From NCBI GenBank assembly GCA_026390815.1, contig JAPLFH010000059.1:1-64000 (forward strand): a DNA stretch of 64,000 nt. Reading direction: 5' to 3'. Within the stretch, counting starts at the first letter, position 1. Each line of letters begins with the position of its first letter. The translations under genes and the position numbers were made by a program. Positions 33,556-43,196 of the stretch are shown one piece after another. The notes below the pieces were generated by a model. The model made no database searches and was not told where the DNA came from. It saw nothing but the letters and a program-made list of their open reading frames with translations. The stretch is from Ignavibacteriales bacterium (GTDB lineage Bacteria > Bacteroidota > Ignavibacteria > Ignavibacteriales > SURF-24).

Positions 33556-34463
33556 TTAAACTCGTTTGCTACATTTAGAAAAGGTTGAAGAGTTTTTAGT
33601 GTAAGATTTGATACGAGGAGGAAAAGTTTGTTTTGGTTGATCATTTTTATAAAATAAAACTTACCTTCGATAATCCTTTCACATTGCACTTCTGGTTCTT
33701 TTAGTTTACACCCAACTTGTTCTTGAAAGCTAACAAGTTCATTTGAAGTTTGGAAATTAATCTCTGCTAATTGAATGTAACCATCTGGAAGTTCAATCGG
33801 CAAAATGTACAGAGAATAATTTTTTACACTATCAAACTTTTCCAGCCAATCCGGAAACCCGTTTTGCAAACCCAATATTCCATTAATAAATTTCAAATCT
33901 TTTTTATAGCTTACAAATAATTTATTCTTAAAAAAGGACGGAATAGTAAAGTCATCCAGTTTAATCTTTCCGAGAATTATTTTGATAAGATTATAGCTTA
34001 TTGCTTGCGTCTCAGTTGTTCCTTTTTCATTTAGAATTTGGAGATAAAAATTAGATTTTATTGCCAGGATTTGGAATAATGAAACACAATTAAATTTTGA
34101 TAATGAATCATTGTTTTCACATTTGAATCGGGAGATAGAAAAAATTCCAAATGCTGCTTCCGGATTCTTCATCTCATAAATATTAATTATGAAATGAGTC
34201 CCTTCCAGATCAATTTCCTGAACCAGCAGCTTTTGAAAACCGTATTCCAGGTAAACATCTGCACCACCATCAATGTAACCGTAGAGAGAAGATCCGTCAT
34301 AAAATTCCGATTTAATTATCTTTGCACCCGGGATTTCTCCATCCGTAATCTGTGGAAAAGTTACTTCTGCATTAACATTAGTTATTAGCAGTAGAAGCAA
34401 TAATAAAAACATTTTTATTCGTTTGTTTATCAAAATCATTTTTAGTTGATTTAAATTTTTCAC
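33552..34463 (-). CDS. DUF6599-family exported protein
   Basis: The 303-residue exported protein has a hydrophobic signal (RIKMFLLLLLLLITNVNA, cut before E). The family signature SEFYDGSSLYGYIDGGADVYLEYGF (in two pieces: SEFYDGSSLYGYIDGG, ADVYLEYGF) is followed by the strand pair HFIINIYEMKNPEAAFGIFS. The function of this family is not known; members occur widely in Bacteroidota, often beside DUF362 genes. The start is uncertain: GTG 34463 lies six bases after the DUF362 stop, while ATG 34439 and ATG 34412 are also possible; none has a clear ribosome site. It probably forms an operon with the DUF362 gene. Confidence 0.78.
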   Translation of the reverse strand: MKNLNQLKMILINKRIKMFLLLLLLLITNVNAEVTFPQITDGEIPGAKIIKSEFYDGSSLYGYIDGGADVYLEYGFQKLLVQEIDLEGTHFIINIYEMKNPEAAFGIFSISRFKCENNDSLSKFNCVSLFQILAIKSNFYLQILNEKGTTETQAISYNLIKIILGKIKLDDFTIPSFFKNKLFVSYKKDLKFINGILGLQNGFPDWLEKFDSVKNYSLYILPIELPDGYIQLAEINFQTSNELVSFQEQVGCKLKEPEVQCERIIEGKFYFIKMINQNKLFLLVSNLTLKTLQPFLNVANEFK

Positions 34464-34469
34464 ACTTAC

Positions 34470-35633
34470 TTATTTGATTTCGATCTTTTCTAATTTGATC
34501 TTTTCAATATCTGCCACGCCAAGCTGCAAGTTTTGGGCAAGCTCTAAAAAAAATCTTCCTTTCGGAGAGTCTTCTTTCTGAATTTTTTCTTCAAGTCTTT
34601 TCTTTAAAATAATGTCGTAACCAATTCTGTCTACTGCAACAGGATCACTTCCAATTAAAATAGTTTTGAAGTTGGTTATAAATTGTGGATTAGCACCCGG
34701 ACCGCCCTGGAAGCAGCCTTTAATTCCATCTACAATATTTAAAACAACTTTATCCCGCAGCGGTGGAAAAGCGCAAACTTCGGCGCAGGTTTCTGCCCAA
34801 AGTTCTTTATGTAATCTGCCGGTGTTGGAAATACTTCCGTAGGCAAGATTTTTTAGGCAAAGTGTAATTGAGCTTCCGGCATTTTTAAGGATAGGAATGT
34901 TAATAATCTTATCTACCATCTGGGTGGCAATTTTGGTAAAGTAAGAATACTTTCCTTCGTTAATCATGTACGGAAGAGTTTCAGCATCATATTTTTCTTC
35001 GCAGTCGGCAAAGTAATACCAATTCCTATCGATCATTTCTTCACCATAGAGTTTTCCATCTGCATTATAAAAGGAACCATTTTTATCTTTTCTTTCCGTT
35101 CCAATAATTTTTATGCCTGGAAAATTTTCGTCAGTAAATCCAACTTCATTCAACTCAAATTCTCTTCTATCCCAAATGATCAGATTTTCTTTTGGTATAT
35201 CTGCTGCTTCTAATTGCTTGATAATAGCTTTAACAACTTCTGGACTTGTGGAGAGCAATGTTCCAGCAACGGGATTTACTTTCAAACCAATTTTATCTTT
35301 TGGTGAAACAAACATGCGCCACGCTTCGTTAATATCATCTTTTCCGGTAAGTGAAAGCATTCCGCGTTTTATCATTTCATCAATTTCGGATTGATCAAAT
35401 TTATTTTCTACAATGCTTTTTTCATTTAGAATCTGTACCACTTTACCAGGAAATTTTCCGGGCATTGATTCTGAGGTTCGTGGATACTTTAAAGCATCTT
35501 TGATGTTAGTTGAAGGTTTTTCCGGTAATAATTTTTTTGCCAGAATATTGTTTTTTAGTAATGGTGATAGGGCAGCACCTGCACTGGTTAACCCAAATAT
35601 TTTAAAAAATTTGCGGCGATCCATTTTATTCAT
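34470..35633 (-). CDS. DUF362 protein with twin-arginine signal
   Basis: The 387-residue protein begins MNKMDRRKFFKIFGLTSAGAA, a twin-arginine export signal (RRKFFK), so it is probably exported folded. The body is a DUF362 domain: KIGLKVNPVAGTLLSTSPEVV, NLIIWDRREFELNEVGF, ITLCLKNLAYGSISNTGRLH and PVAVDRIGYDIILKKRL. DUF362 proteins often carry ferredoxin-type cysteine clusters; here the obvious CxxCxxC pattern is absent, although several single cysteines remain. The biochemical role is unknown. GAGGA precedes the ATG. It lies 71 bases from the TPR-like gene and six bases from the DUF6599 gene. Confidence 0.88.
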   Translation of the reverse strand: MNKMDRRKFFKIFGLTSAGAALSPLLKNNILAKKLLPEKPSTNIKDALKYPRTSESMPGKFPGKVVQILNEKSIVENKFDQSEIDEMIKRGMLSLTGKDDINEAWRMFVSPKDKIGLKVNPVAGTLLSTSPEVVKAIIKQLEAADIPKENLIIWDRREFELNEVGFTDENFPGIKIIGTERKDKNGSFYNADGKLYGEEMIDRNWYYFADCEEKYDAETLPYMINEGKYSYFTKIATQMVDKIINIPILKNAGSSITLCLKNLAYGSISNTGRLHKELWAETCAEVCAFPPLRDKVVLNIVDGIKGCFQGGPGANPQFITNFKTILIGSDPVAVDRIGYDIILKKRLEEKIQKEDSPKGRFFLELAQNLQLGVADIEKIKLEKIEIK

Positions 35634-35704
35634 TTGTTCCTCAATTAAAATATGAATGAAAGCACCGCCCGCAAATTAACAATTTGTAGTTTTAAAATCC
35701 GAAA

Positions 35705-36376
35705 TTATTTTTTCTTGTTTTGTTCAACACCTTCAGAAGATTCTAAGCCTTTCAAAATCCCTTCCACTAAATTTTTTCCCCAATTAGGTGAAATTGAAGT
35801 TTCAGGGACAAACTTATTATACTTTTCAAATGATTCTTTTAATATTGGAAGAGCTTTTTGTTTACCTCCACCAAAAGCTTCTGGAGTATTAAGAATAGTT
35901 TGCCCAATTAGAAATATGGGACGAGGGTTTTCCGGATTTAATTTTTTAGCTTTCTGGTAAAGTGAATTAGAAAGCGTACCATATTTCTGCCAGCGTTCCA
36001 TTGGCGCAACAACCATTCGTGCTTGTGCAGAAAATCCTTTTAAAGTTAATATCTCCGAATCATCAGGTTTAAGAGAATCAGCATTATTAATTAATAAATC
36101 AGCTTTATCTAAATAAATATCTTTTTTTGCAACCACTGTATCAATAAAACTGGAAATCAAAAGACAGTAAGCCGAATAATAATACGGCAGCCATTTACTT
36201 TTTTCAGCATTTGCAATTCTTTCAAATGTATTTGAAAGCTGCTGGAAGTCCGAAGCAGATTTAGCCGAATCCATCATCACCATGTTTTTTTTGATTGCCG
36301 CTGTATATTTATCATCCTGGGCGTTTAAGTTGATGATAAGAATTAATATGCAAAAAAGATTTAGAATTGTTTTCAT
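35705..36376 (-). CDS. TPR-like exported protein paired with a TonB receptor
   Basis: The 223-residue protein has a signal peptide (MKTILNLFCILILIINLNA, cut before QDD). It then has helical pairs resembling tetratricopeptide repeats (KSASDFQQLSNTFERIANAEKS, WLPYYYSAYCLLISSFIDT, PDDSEILTLKGFSAQARM, NPENPRPIFLIGQTIL). Such proteins are commonly encoded directly after CarboxypepD_reg-type TonB receptors in Bacteroidota, as here (32 bases after the receptor gene). A periplasmic scaffold or assembly role is likely but not shown. An AGGAG ribosome site precedes the ATG. Confidence 0.72.
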   Translation of the reverse strand: MKTILNLFCILILIINLNAQDDKYTAAIKKNMVMMDSAKSASDFQQLSNTFERIANAEKSKWLPYYYSAYCLLISSFIDTVVAKKDIYLDKADLLINNADSLKPDDSEILTLKGFSAQARMVVAPMERWQKYGTLSNSLYQKAKKLNPENPRPIFLIGQTILNTPEAFGGGKQKALPILKESFEKYNKFVPETSISPNWGKNLVEGILKGLESSEGVEQNKKK

Positions 36377-36407
36377 TTTTTCTCCTATTATTTATTATTT
36401 CTGCCAA

Positions 36408-38519
36408 TTAAAATCCACTTACATTTTCTCCAAGGGAGATGAACATACCGAAGAAAACAGATCTTAAAACTGGTGCACCTACCACTTCTTTTACCTTTCC
36501 ATCCGTAGAAAAACGGTAAGTGTAAACATTATTAAATCCCAAAATATTTTCTACTGATACAAAAAACACTGTGAAATTACCAAAAATATTTTTGAAAAAA
36601 TTATAATTGATGCTAAGATTATTATATTCCTTTGTTTTGTCCTCAAGAAATATTGGGTTATTGGGATTAAAATATGGTCTGCCTGTTGCAAAGGAATAAG
36701 TAAAGCTGAGCATACTATTAAGATTGGGTAAGAATTGTTTGAACACCGCAGAAAAAGTATGCGGAGTTGCAAAAGTTGGTTCTGCTAAAGTTGGATAATC
36801 TTTATACTCTCGTTTCGTGTCAAGGTATGAATAAGAAATCCAGCCATCTCCATTTTTTAAAATACCGTTTGCTCTAAAGAAAATATCAATTCCTTTTGCA
36901 TATCCTTTGCCTAAATTGGATAAAATAATTGCTGGGTTATCGCTCTTCTTTACAAGATATTTATATTGTTTGTAGTATCCTTCAATCCGGAAAGTTATCT
37001 TGTCTCCCAGGTATTGATAGTTAAAAATGTAGTGGTCTGCTCGTTCATAATTCAAATTTCTTGTTTCAAAAAGAAATTCTTTTTCCGGAGTTTGATAAAA
37101 AATTCCATATGCAAAGTTTAGTTGATCAAACTGCCCAAGTCGGTAAGCAATTGAAGCGCGGGGAGCGAAATTAAATTTTTTAATAATCCCTGAATTTTCC
37201 ATTCTGGCACCTACACGTGCTGCCAAATCATTACTTAGAAAAATATCTGTTTCTGCAAAAGCGGCAGCATAAACATCGTCCAGTTTTCTATCATATTCAT
37301 TAAATCCTTCACTATTAATTAAATTTTGAACTTCACCACCGAAAGTAATGAAAGAACCATCAACAATCTTTCTTGAGAGAGTTAACTTAGCTTGAAGCAT
37401 TTTATCATCTATTTTAATTTTATCAAGGTTCAAGTCAATCATATCATGTTTCCGGCTATAGGAAGCACCGGCAAATAAAGCCCATTCCTTGGCTAACACA
37501 TCAGAAAAACTTGTTTGAAGGAAATAATTATTATTTGTTAAACCGTATTTGTCTCTTAATTCAAGATGATCTAAGTTTTTTAAATACAATCTTGAATAAG
37601 ATTCCTCATAAGAAGTGTAAACCTTAAAAATTCCTGTTGTAGAAGTTTTATGACGGAAGATAACCTGTCCCTCACCGGAAGAAGGAGCTTTATCCCAATC
37701 CAATCGTTGTTTTTGAAGTTTAAAAATTGGTGACAAATTATAATAACCGCCTTCAAATGCAAGCGAAGTATTTTCCCATCGTTGAACATGAGATCCTCCC
37801 AATCCAACAACCATTAGGTTTATCGAACTTCTGGTATCAGGTGCAAGATCAGTGCTTTTAAGAATCAAAGCGGAAGAAAGAGCCTGTCCATATTGCGCTG
37901 AATAACCACCGGTACTAAACATTGTTCCCTTAAAAAGGAATGGAGAAAATCTTCCTCGTGATGCAACATCTGGAACTGTACTATAAAACGGTGATTGCAC
38001 AATCATCTCATCAATTATGGTTTTAGTTTCAGAAGCGGAACCGCCTCTTACAAACAATCCTTCGGTTTCCCCAATGTGTTGGGCGCCAGGTAGAGTATTT
38101 AGAGCGGTATAAATATCGGCAGTTGTTCCGGTTGTAACAATATCCAGAGGTTTAAGAATAACAGCTTTGTTTTCATCGCTTGCTTCAAAAGAACCAGCGG
38201 AAATTACAACAGCTTTAAGTGAAGACGTTTCTTCTTCCATAATAAAGTCTTCTCTTATCTCTTCTTTTTTAATATTAATGTTTCTTTCTTGAGCTTTGTA
38301 ACCAACATAGCTTACAATTAAAATCTTATCTCCGGTTTCTAAAGTTATGAACGAATATTTCCCTTCCGGATTAGTCGAAGCGCCATCGTAAGTGTTTTTC
38401 AGATATACATTAGCTGAGCGAAGAGGATCTCCTTTTTTATCTTTAACATTCCCACTTATTTTTATTTGCGAGTATGCAGTTGAAGAAATGATTAATAAAA
38501 GAAGTAATAATCGATTCAT
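36408..38519 (-). CDS. TonB-dependent outer-membrane receptor with carboxypeptidase-regulatory-like domain
   Basis: The 703-residue receptor has a signal peptide (MNRLLLLLLIISSTAYS). Residues of about 20-105 form a CarboxypepD_reg-like beta-sandwich (ISGNVKDKKGDPLRSANVYL, SYVGYKAQERNINI). The plug domain follows (VTTGTTADIYTALNTLPGAQ, GLFVRGGSASETKTIIDEM). The long barrel region ends in FFGMFISLGENVSGF. It imports an unknown ligand across the outer membrane using TonB energy. No TonB box is obvious. The frame is open to a GTG at 38528, but ATG 38519 directly begins the signal. The TPR-like gene follows. No SusD-like partner is present. Confidence 0.93.
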   Translation of the reverse strand: MNRLLLLLLIISSTAYSQIKISGNVKDKKGDPLRSANVYLKNTYDGASTNPEGKYSFITLETGDKILIVSYVGYKAQERNINIKKEEIREDFIMEEETSSLKAVVISAGSFEASDENKAVILKPLDIVTTGTTADIYTALNTLPGAQHIGETEGLFVRGGSASETKTIIDEMIVQSPFYSTVPDVASRGRFSPFLFKGTMFSTGGYSAQYGQALSSALILKSTDLAPDTRSSINLMVVGLGGSHVQRWENTSLAFEGGYYNLSPIFKLQKQRLDWDKAPSSGEGQVIFRHKTSTTGIFKVYTSYEESYSRLYLKNLDHLELRDKYGLTNNNYFLQTSFSDVLAKEWALFAGASYSRKHDMIDLNLDKIKIDDKMLQAKLTLSRKIVDGSFITFGGEVQNLINSEGFNEYDRKLDDVYAAAFAETDIFLSNDLAARVGARMENSGIIKKFNFAPRASIAYRLGQFDQLNFAYGIFYQTPEKEFLFETRNLNYERADHYIFNYQYLGDKITFRIEGYYKQYKYLVKKSDNPAIILSNLGKGYAKGIDIFFRANGILKNGDGWISYSYLDTKREYKDYPTLAEPTFATPHTFSAVFKQFLPNLNSMLSFTYSFATGRPYFNPNNPIFLEDKTKEYNNLSINYNFFKNIFGNFTVFFVSVENILGFNNVYTYRFSTDGKVKEVVGAPVLRSVFFGMFISLGENVSGF

Positions 38520-38612
38520 AGGTTTCACTAATTAGCACTCCAAAAATTTTTATAATACCAGGTTAATTAGTTCGATACTGATTTCTTTATTACGATTTAA
38601 TACTAAGTTAAG

Positions 38613-38652
38613 ATATAAAAAAGCAATCCCGCAGAATTGGTAAATGGGATTG
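38613..38652 (-). terminator. Terminator after the coiled-coil lipoprotein gene
   Basis: On the minus strand CAATCCC (38652-38646) pairs with GGGATTG (38630-38624) around a 15-base loop and is followed by CTTTTTTAT. It lies 23 bases past the stop of the gene at 38676. Confidence 0.68.
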
Positions 38653-38675
38653 TCAAACATTTTTAATTTTTAAAT

Positions 38676-39746
38676 TTATCGGTTATTAAGATTGAACTCA
38701 TTTTCAATATCTTTCCCGAAGTGATCTTTGTACATTTTTTTATACTTATCGAAAAGTTTGTCTTCAACTTTTTTCCCATCAACTTTCATTTCATTTTTGG
38801 AAATATTTATATCAACATCTTCACTTGTATTTTTAATTAAGCCATCGTTCACCATTTCGCTTTTTAAATCTTTTATAAAAGCATTTAGCTTTTTCATTTC
38901 TTTGTTCAATTCTTTCATATTAAAGTCTAAGTTCTCCATGCTTTTTTCCAACCCGCTCATATCAATCTCTGGTATATCAATATCCATTTCAGGTATTTCA
39001 ATATTTATTTCTGGAATATCAGGCATATCAGGAATATGAATATCAATATCAGGTACATGGACATTAAAATTACCCGAAGCCCACTTTTGATGCTTTAGTT
39101 CTTCGCTCATCTTTTTCATATTCTCGCGGAATTCTTCTGTGTCCATATCAATTTTAGGAGGATGAATTTTCAGATCTTTTAATTTATTCTTTAATTCTTT
39201 CATTTGATTTTTAAATTCTTCCTTATCAAAATAAACATCAATTTTCTGCTGCTTAAGATTACCCATCTCTTCCCTCAATTTTTCCATTTCAAGTTGAAAT
39301 TCTTCATTATCAAAATCGTAAATGTTTCTTTGATTTTTAAGATTTTCCTGTAACTCTTCCATTTGCTTTTCAAACTCTTCTTTATCAAAGGGAAAATTAT
39401 TCAAGTGGATGCTGAATTCCTTCTTGGCAGGTTGCAATTCTTCAATTTTATTATAAACCAAATCTTCGTAGTCTTCAATTTCATCATTTGGAATTCGCTT
39501 TCCATTTTGATAAAGTGTAACCAACTCATCATCTTTAAAAACAGCTTTCCAGCGTGATAATTTTCCATTTTCGTAATTATCAAAAGTAAAAGTGGATTTC
39601 CCTTCTTCTGATTTATAAGAATGTTGATATTCTCCATCATATTTGCTGTGGTATAATGAACTACATCCAAAAACGGAAAGTGAAAAGATCATTATAAAAG
39701 AAAATAAAATTATTTTCCTTTTCTGATTCATATAAATGATTTTCAT
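38676..39746 (-). CDS. Coiled-coil lipoprotein with an isoleucine/proline/aspartate repeat
   Basis: I recognise no family. The 356-residue protein has a lipoprotein signal (KRKIILFSFIMIFSLSVFGC). An N-terminal part (YDGEYQHSYKSEEGKSTFTFDN) may be a MORN-like or Imelysin-unrelated beta region. It then has three or four helical repeats of the form D-x-E-E-F-x-x-x-M-x-x-L (FDNEEFQLEMEKLREEM, FDKEEFKNQMKELKNKL, MDTEEFRENMKKMSEEL). After these comes a low-complexity stretch with alternating I and D (IHIPDMPDIPEINIEIPEM, DIDIPEIDMSG), and then another coiled coil and a C-terminal helix. GAGG five bases upstream supports ATG 39746. It stands alone between terminators. Confidence 0.62.
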   Translation of the reverse strand: MKIIYMNQKRKIILFSFIMIFSLSVFGCSSLYHSKYDGEYQHSYKSEEGKSTFTFDNYENGKLSRWKAVFKDDELVTLYQNGKRIPNDEIEDYEDLVYNKIEELQPAKKEFSIHLNNFPFDKEEFEKQMEELQENLKNQRNIYDFDNEEFQLEMEKLREEMGNLKQQKIDVYFDKEEFKNQMKELKNKLKDLKIHPPKIDMDTEEFRENMKKMSEELKHQKWASGNFNVHVPDIDIHIPDMPDIPEINIEIPEMDIDIPEIDMSGLEKSMENLDFNMKELNKEMKKLNAFIKDLKSEMVNDGLIKNTSEDVDINISKNEMKVDGKKVEDKLFDKYKKMYKDHFGKDIENEFNLNNR

Positions 39747-39910
39747 AATTGCCTCGTGTAAAATACTTCAAATGAATGTTCTTTTTTTGTTAAGACGGAT
39801 AGAATTGAAAAGGGTTGCACATAAAGCAAATTTTTATAGTCGGGAAATCAAATACCATCTGATTGGGGAGGATTGGATTCCTTTTAGAAAATAATGGTTT
39901 CCTTCGGTAA

Positions 39911-39939
39911 AAAAATCCCCTTACAAAAAGGGGATTTTT
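39911..39939. terminator. Bidirectional terminator at the end of the M28 peptidase gene
   Basis: AAAAATCCCC (39911-39920) and GGGGATTTTT (39930-39939) form a perfect 10-bp stem with A- and T-runs on both sides. It lies 20 bases past the stop of the minus-strand peptidase gene. Confidence 0.85.
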
Positions 39940-39959
39940 ATTAATGCAAAATACTGTTT

Positions 39960-41633
39960 CTATTTAACAGGATTCAGTTTTCCTTCGCTATTTGCAATTT
40001 GCCAAACATCCATAAAGCCAAGCTTAATTATGTTTGTCATCTTTTTAATATCGGCTTTGTCGGCTGTGTCGCCAGGTTGGTGGTAATCGTTATGCCATCC
40101 AGCCATAAAATAAAATATCGGAATGTTCTTTTCAGCAAATGGAGTATGGTCACTTCCACCACCAGGTTTTTCTTCAGCTTCGAACTCAATCTTTAATCCA
40201 AGATTCAAATCCTTGTTGAATTTCTCATTCATATCTTTTAATTCCGGGTAGGCTTTTGTGTAGGTCATGCTGCATTCAACACCAAGAGAATCATTTACAC
40301 CATCCCGCGAGATCATATCGTAGTTTAAACAGGCAATTGTATTTTGTACCGGTTTAATTGGATGCTCAACAAAATAATATGAACCGAGCAATCCTTTTTC
40401 TTCACCTGTCCATAAAGCAAATACGATAGTTTTTTTAGGTTTGATCTTTGCTTCTGCAAAAGCCTTAGCCAAAGTCATTACAGCAACACTTCCGGAAGCA
40501 TTATCATCAGATCCGTTCCAGATATAACCCTTTACCATACCAACGTGATCGTAATGCGCACCGATAACAATTACCTCATCAGGATTTTCTCCTTCAATAG
40601 TTCCCAATACATTTCTTGTACTTACCAAATTAGATTTTACAGTTGTTTTAAATGAAATGGTTTTGTTTTCAATTTCCAATGAGTTCGGTTTAATCTTTTC
40701 CTGGGCAGATTTTTCAAATTCAGAAAAATTGATCCCGCAATTTTTAATTATTTCATTAGCAAGTCGGTTGGTTATATAGACAGTCAATATTCCGGATCTA
40801 AGTGTATCACCAGGAATACTCATTCTTCTGAAAAGTCCAGCGCGAAGTTCAGAATCACCCTCATAATTATTTATGTTGAAGCGGAAAGGAATATTTGTTA
40901 CCCAGTCATTAGAAATATTTTTTTCGGGATTGACTTCAATTATACCAACTGCGCCAAGTTCTTCTGCCCATTTATTTTTGTCTTTGGATAAATTCCACTC
41001 CGCCCATCTTCCCTCAGGTTTAAAAAGTTTGTATGCTTTTGATGACGTATCTTTATATCCAGGATAACCTGCAAGACGTAAGATTATTTTTCCTTTTACA
41101 TTAACTCCGTTAAAATCGTTGTAACCTTGTTTGTCATTTTTATATCCATATCCAACGAACACAATGGGCGCTTCAAACTGTTGACCAATGCTTGCTGGGT
41201 TGAGATAAAAATCTGTTTTATAAACAAAGTTGGTTATTTTTTTTGAATTTTTTTCGTTTGTAATTAAAGCTAATTCCTGTAAATCGCCAGGTTCATAATT
41301 TAACAGGTTGAAATTTTGGAAGTAACTATTATAGCTTTCAGCTTTCTTTCCTTTCATTCTCTCTTCACGGGATTGGAATTTTCGTTCAATATCTCCGGCA
41401 GGATTTACACCGTACACTTTAAACATACTTGCAATGTAATCACCAGCCATAAAATTTCCTTTGGTGCCGGTTTCTCGTCCTTCCATCCAATCAGATGAAA
41501 GAAACTCTAACTGAGCTTTGATTGCTTCTGGTGTAATTACATCTAAGCCTTTTTTTACAGCATCACTTTGTGCAAGGAATGTTGACTGAAAAAATATGAA
41601 TGTCAGGAGGGGAAATAACTTATAGGTGTGCAT
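39960..41633 (-). CDS. M28-family aminopeptidase with PA domain
   Basis: The 557-residue exported zinc peptidase has a signal peptide (MHTYKLFPLLTFIFFQSTFLA). The M28 domain supplies two-zinc ligands: H360 in GAHYDHVG, D376/377 in NGSDDNASG, catalytic E411 in WTGEEKG, D439 in NYDMISRDG and the last histidine in HNDYHQPGD near the end. A protease-associated (PA) insertion is present at about 150-340 (FVGYGYKNDKQGYNDFNG, GKIILRLAGYPG, ELGAVGIIEVNP). It cleaves N-terminal residues from peptides outside the cytoplasm. The order M28 N-terminal part, PA, M28 core is usual for this family. Single gene with its own terminator. Confidence 0.94.
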   Translation of the reverse strand: MHTYKLFPLLTFIFFQSTFLAQSDAVKKGLDVITPEAIKAQLEFLSSDWMEGRETGTKGNFMAGDYIASMFKVYGVNPAGDIERKFQSREERMKGKKAESYNSYFQNFNLLNYEPGDLQELALITNEKNSKKITNFVYKTDFYLNPASIGQQFEAPIVFVGYGYKNDKQGYNDFNGVNVKGKIILRLAGYPGYKDTSSKAYKLFKPEGRWAEWNLSKDKNKWAEELGAVGIIEVNPEKNISNDWVTNIPFRFNINNYEGDSELRAGLFRRMSIPGDTLRSGILTVYITNRLANEIIKNCGINFSEFEKSAQEKIKPNSLEIENKTISFKTTVKSNLVSTRNVLGTIEGENPDEVIVIGAHYDHVGMVKGYIWNGSDDNASGSVAVMTLAKAFAEAKIKPKKTIVFALWTGEEKGLLGSYYFVEHPIKPVQNTIACLNYDMISRDGVNDSLGVECSMTYTKAYPELKDMNEKFNKDLNLGLKIEFEAEEKPGGGSDHTPFAEKNIPIFYFMAGWHNDYHQPGDTADKADIKKMTNIIKLGFMDVWQIANSEGKLNPVK

Positions 41634-41788
41634 AGTTCCTCTTATAATTTTACAAAGGATTTAATTACCTCCGCAAAACTAATAAAAGTTTTCAATTTAT
41701 ATTCAAATAGAAATTAATAAATATAAGATTGAACTTTAAGTAAAACTGTACTCACCAATTCTAGTTAAAAGATTGTTATCAACGATTC

Positions 41789-42442
41789 TTATTTCTTCAA
41801 TTTATCCTTAAATACTTTTTCAAACTTCTCAACTTTAGGACCGATAACAAAGGAACAATAACCTTGGTGTGGATTCTGATTAAAATAATTCTGATGGTAA
41901 TCTTCTGCTCTGTAAAATTTGATGAATGGAGAAATTTCTGTTATTACCGGATCTTTCCAAGCACCAGATTTATTTAATTCTATTTTGAAATGTTCGGCAA
42001 GTTTTTTCTGTTGATCATTATGATAAAATATTACAGACCGGTATTGTGTTCCTGCATCTGCCCCTTGGCGGTTAAGAGTGGTTGGGTCATGAGTCTTCCA
42101 GAAAACCTGGAGAAGTTCATCAAAAGAAATTACTTTTGGATCATAAGTAATCTGGCAAACTTCCGCATGCCCGGTTTTACCGGAACAAACTTGATCATAC
42201 GTTGGATTTTCCTTTGTTCCTCCGCTATATCCAGAAGCAACAGATTTAACGCCTTTTAGCCTTTGAAATATTGCCTCGGTACACCAGAAACATCCGGAAC
42301 CGAAAGTAGCAGTATCTAGTTGAGCATTTGTTTCCATATTCACTTTCTTTTTTGTTTCACCTAATGAATTATTTCCTTTGCAACCCAATCCCGAAATTAT
42401 TAAAAAAAGAATCGGGATAATTTTTATGGATAATCTTACCAT
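41789..42442 (-). CDS. msrA: Peptide methionine sulfoxide reductase MsrA, lipoprotein form
   Basis: The enzyme reduces the S-form of methionine sulfoxide in oxidised proteins. The 217-residue protein has a lipoprotein signal (MVRLSIKIIPILFLIISGLGC, cysteine 21) and the MsrA active site GCFWC (50-54; catalytic Cys51). EAIFQRLKGVKSVASGYSGG, GHAEVCQITYDPKV and the C-terminal YHQNYFNQNPHQGYC are also present. The lipid anchor means it acts in the periplasm, repairing envelope proteins. ATG 42442 starts the signal; upstream ATGs exist but lack it. MsrB is not nearby. Confidence 0.95.
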   Translation of the reverse strand: MVRLSIKIIPILFLIISGLGCKGNNSLGETKKKVNMETNAQLDTATFGSGCFWCTEAIFQRLKGVKSVASGYSGGTKENPTYDQVCSGKTGHAEVCQITYDPKVISFDELLQVFWKTHDPTTLNRQGADAGTQYRSVIFYHNDQQKKLAEHFKIELNKSGAWKDPVITEISPFIKFYRAEDYHQNYFNQNPHQGYCSFVIGPKVEKFEKVFKDKLKK

Positions 42443-42608
42443 TTTATAATCTTTCTTATGTTTATGTAGTGATAACATCAAATTTTTGTAAAAGGTTTAC
42501 TTTAGTAATACTATCTACTCTTTAAAGATCATTTTAAGAAATTCCTTTCTTTTTCATAATTTGCATTTAACCTTTTCTATTTTACGGCGTATCATTAATA
42601 AATAAAAA

Positions 42609-43181
42609 ATGAAAGAATTGTTTAAAGCTGAAGAACAAATATCCGAAGAAATTTTACATCGCTGTAAAAGCGGCGATACAATGGCATTCAGGGAAATTGT
42701 AAAGAAGTACCAGAAGTATGCGTTTATTTTAACTTTCAAAATTTTGTTGAATGAAGATGACGCCAAAGATGTTGTTCAGGAAACATTTATAAGAATCTGG
42801 AAGCACATTTCAGTTTATAACAGTCAAATAAAATTTACAACCTGGATTTATAAAATAGTAACAAATCTTTGCTATGATAAACTAAGATCAGATAAGCGAA
42901 AAGAAAAAATTATGGATAATAAATTGGAAGTTGAAAATCTCCTTGTAGCAGTTAAAGATAGCAATGAACTGATAATGGAGAATAAGCAGCTTGCAGGAAT
43001 TATAGAAAACCTTGCCGAGGAACTATCACAAAAGCAAAGAATGGTTTTTATCTTACGCGATCTTCAGGATTTGTCAATCAAAGAAGTATCATCAATTCTT
43101 GATATGCCAAAGAGTTCTGTAAAAACAAATCTTATTTTTGCGCGGAAAAACATAAAAGAAAAGTTAGAGAAGTATTTGTAA
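42609..43181 (+). CDS. ECF-family RNA polymerase sigma factor (second module)
   Basis: The 190-residue sigma factor has region 2 (DTMAFREIVKKYQKYAFILT, DAKDVVQETFIRIWKHIS, TTWIYKIVTNLCYDKLRSD) and region 4 (LSQKQRMVFILRDLQDLSIK, EVSSILDMPKSSVKTNLIFAR). It is followed 15 bases on by a zinc-finger anti-sigma gene and then by a membrane protein overlapping that gene. This gives the same three-gene layout as the module at 10554-12912, but the sequences differ and the anti-sigma factor is of another type. Confidence 0.94.
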   Translation: MKELFKAEEQISEEILHRCKSGDTMAFREIVKKYQKYAFILTFKILLNEDDAKDVVQETFIRIWKHISVYNSQIKFTTWIYKIVTNLCYDKLRSDKRKEKIMDNKLEVENLLVAVKDSNELIMENKQLAGIIENLAEELSQKQRMVFILRDLQDLSIKEVSSILDMPKSSVKTNLIFARKNIKEKLEKYL

Positions 43182-43196
43182 TGAAGGAAGATTAAT

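Noticed and set aside
34470-35633. DUF362 protein as a ferredoxin
   Set aside because: No CxxCxxCxxxC cluster is present, so an iron-sulfur role is not supported.
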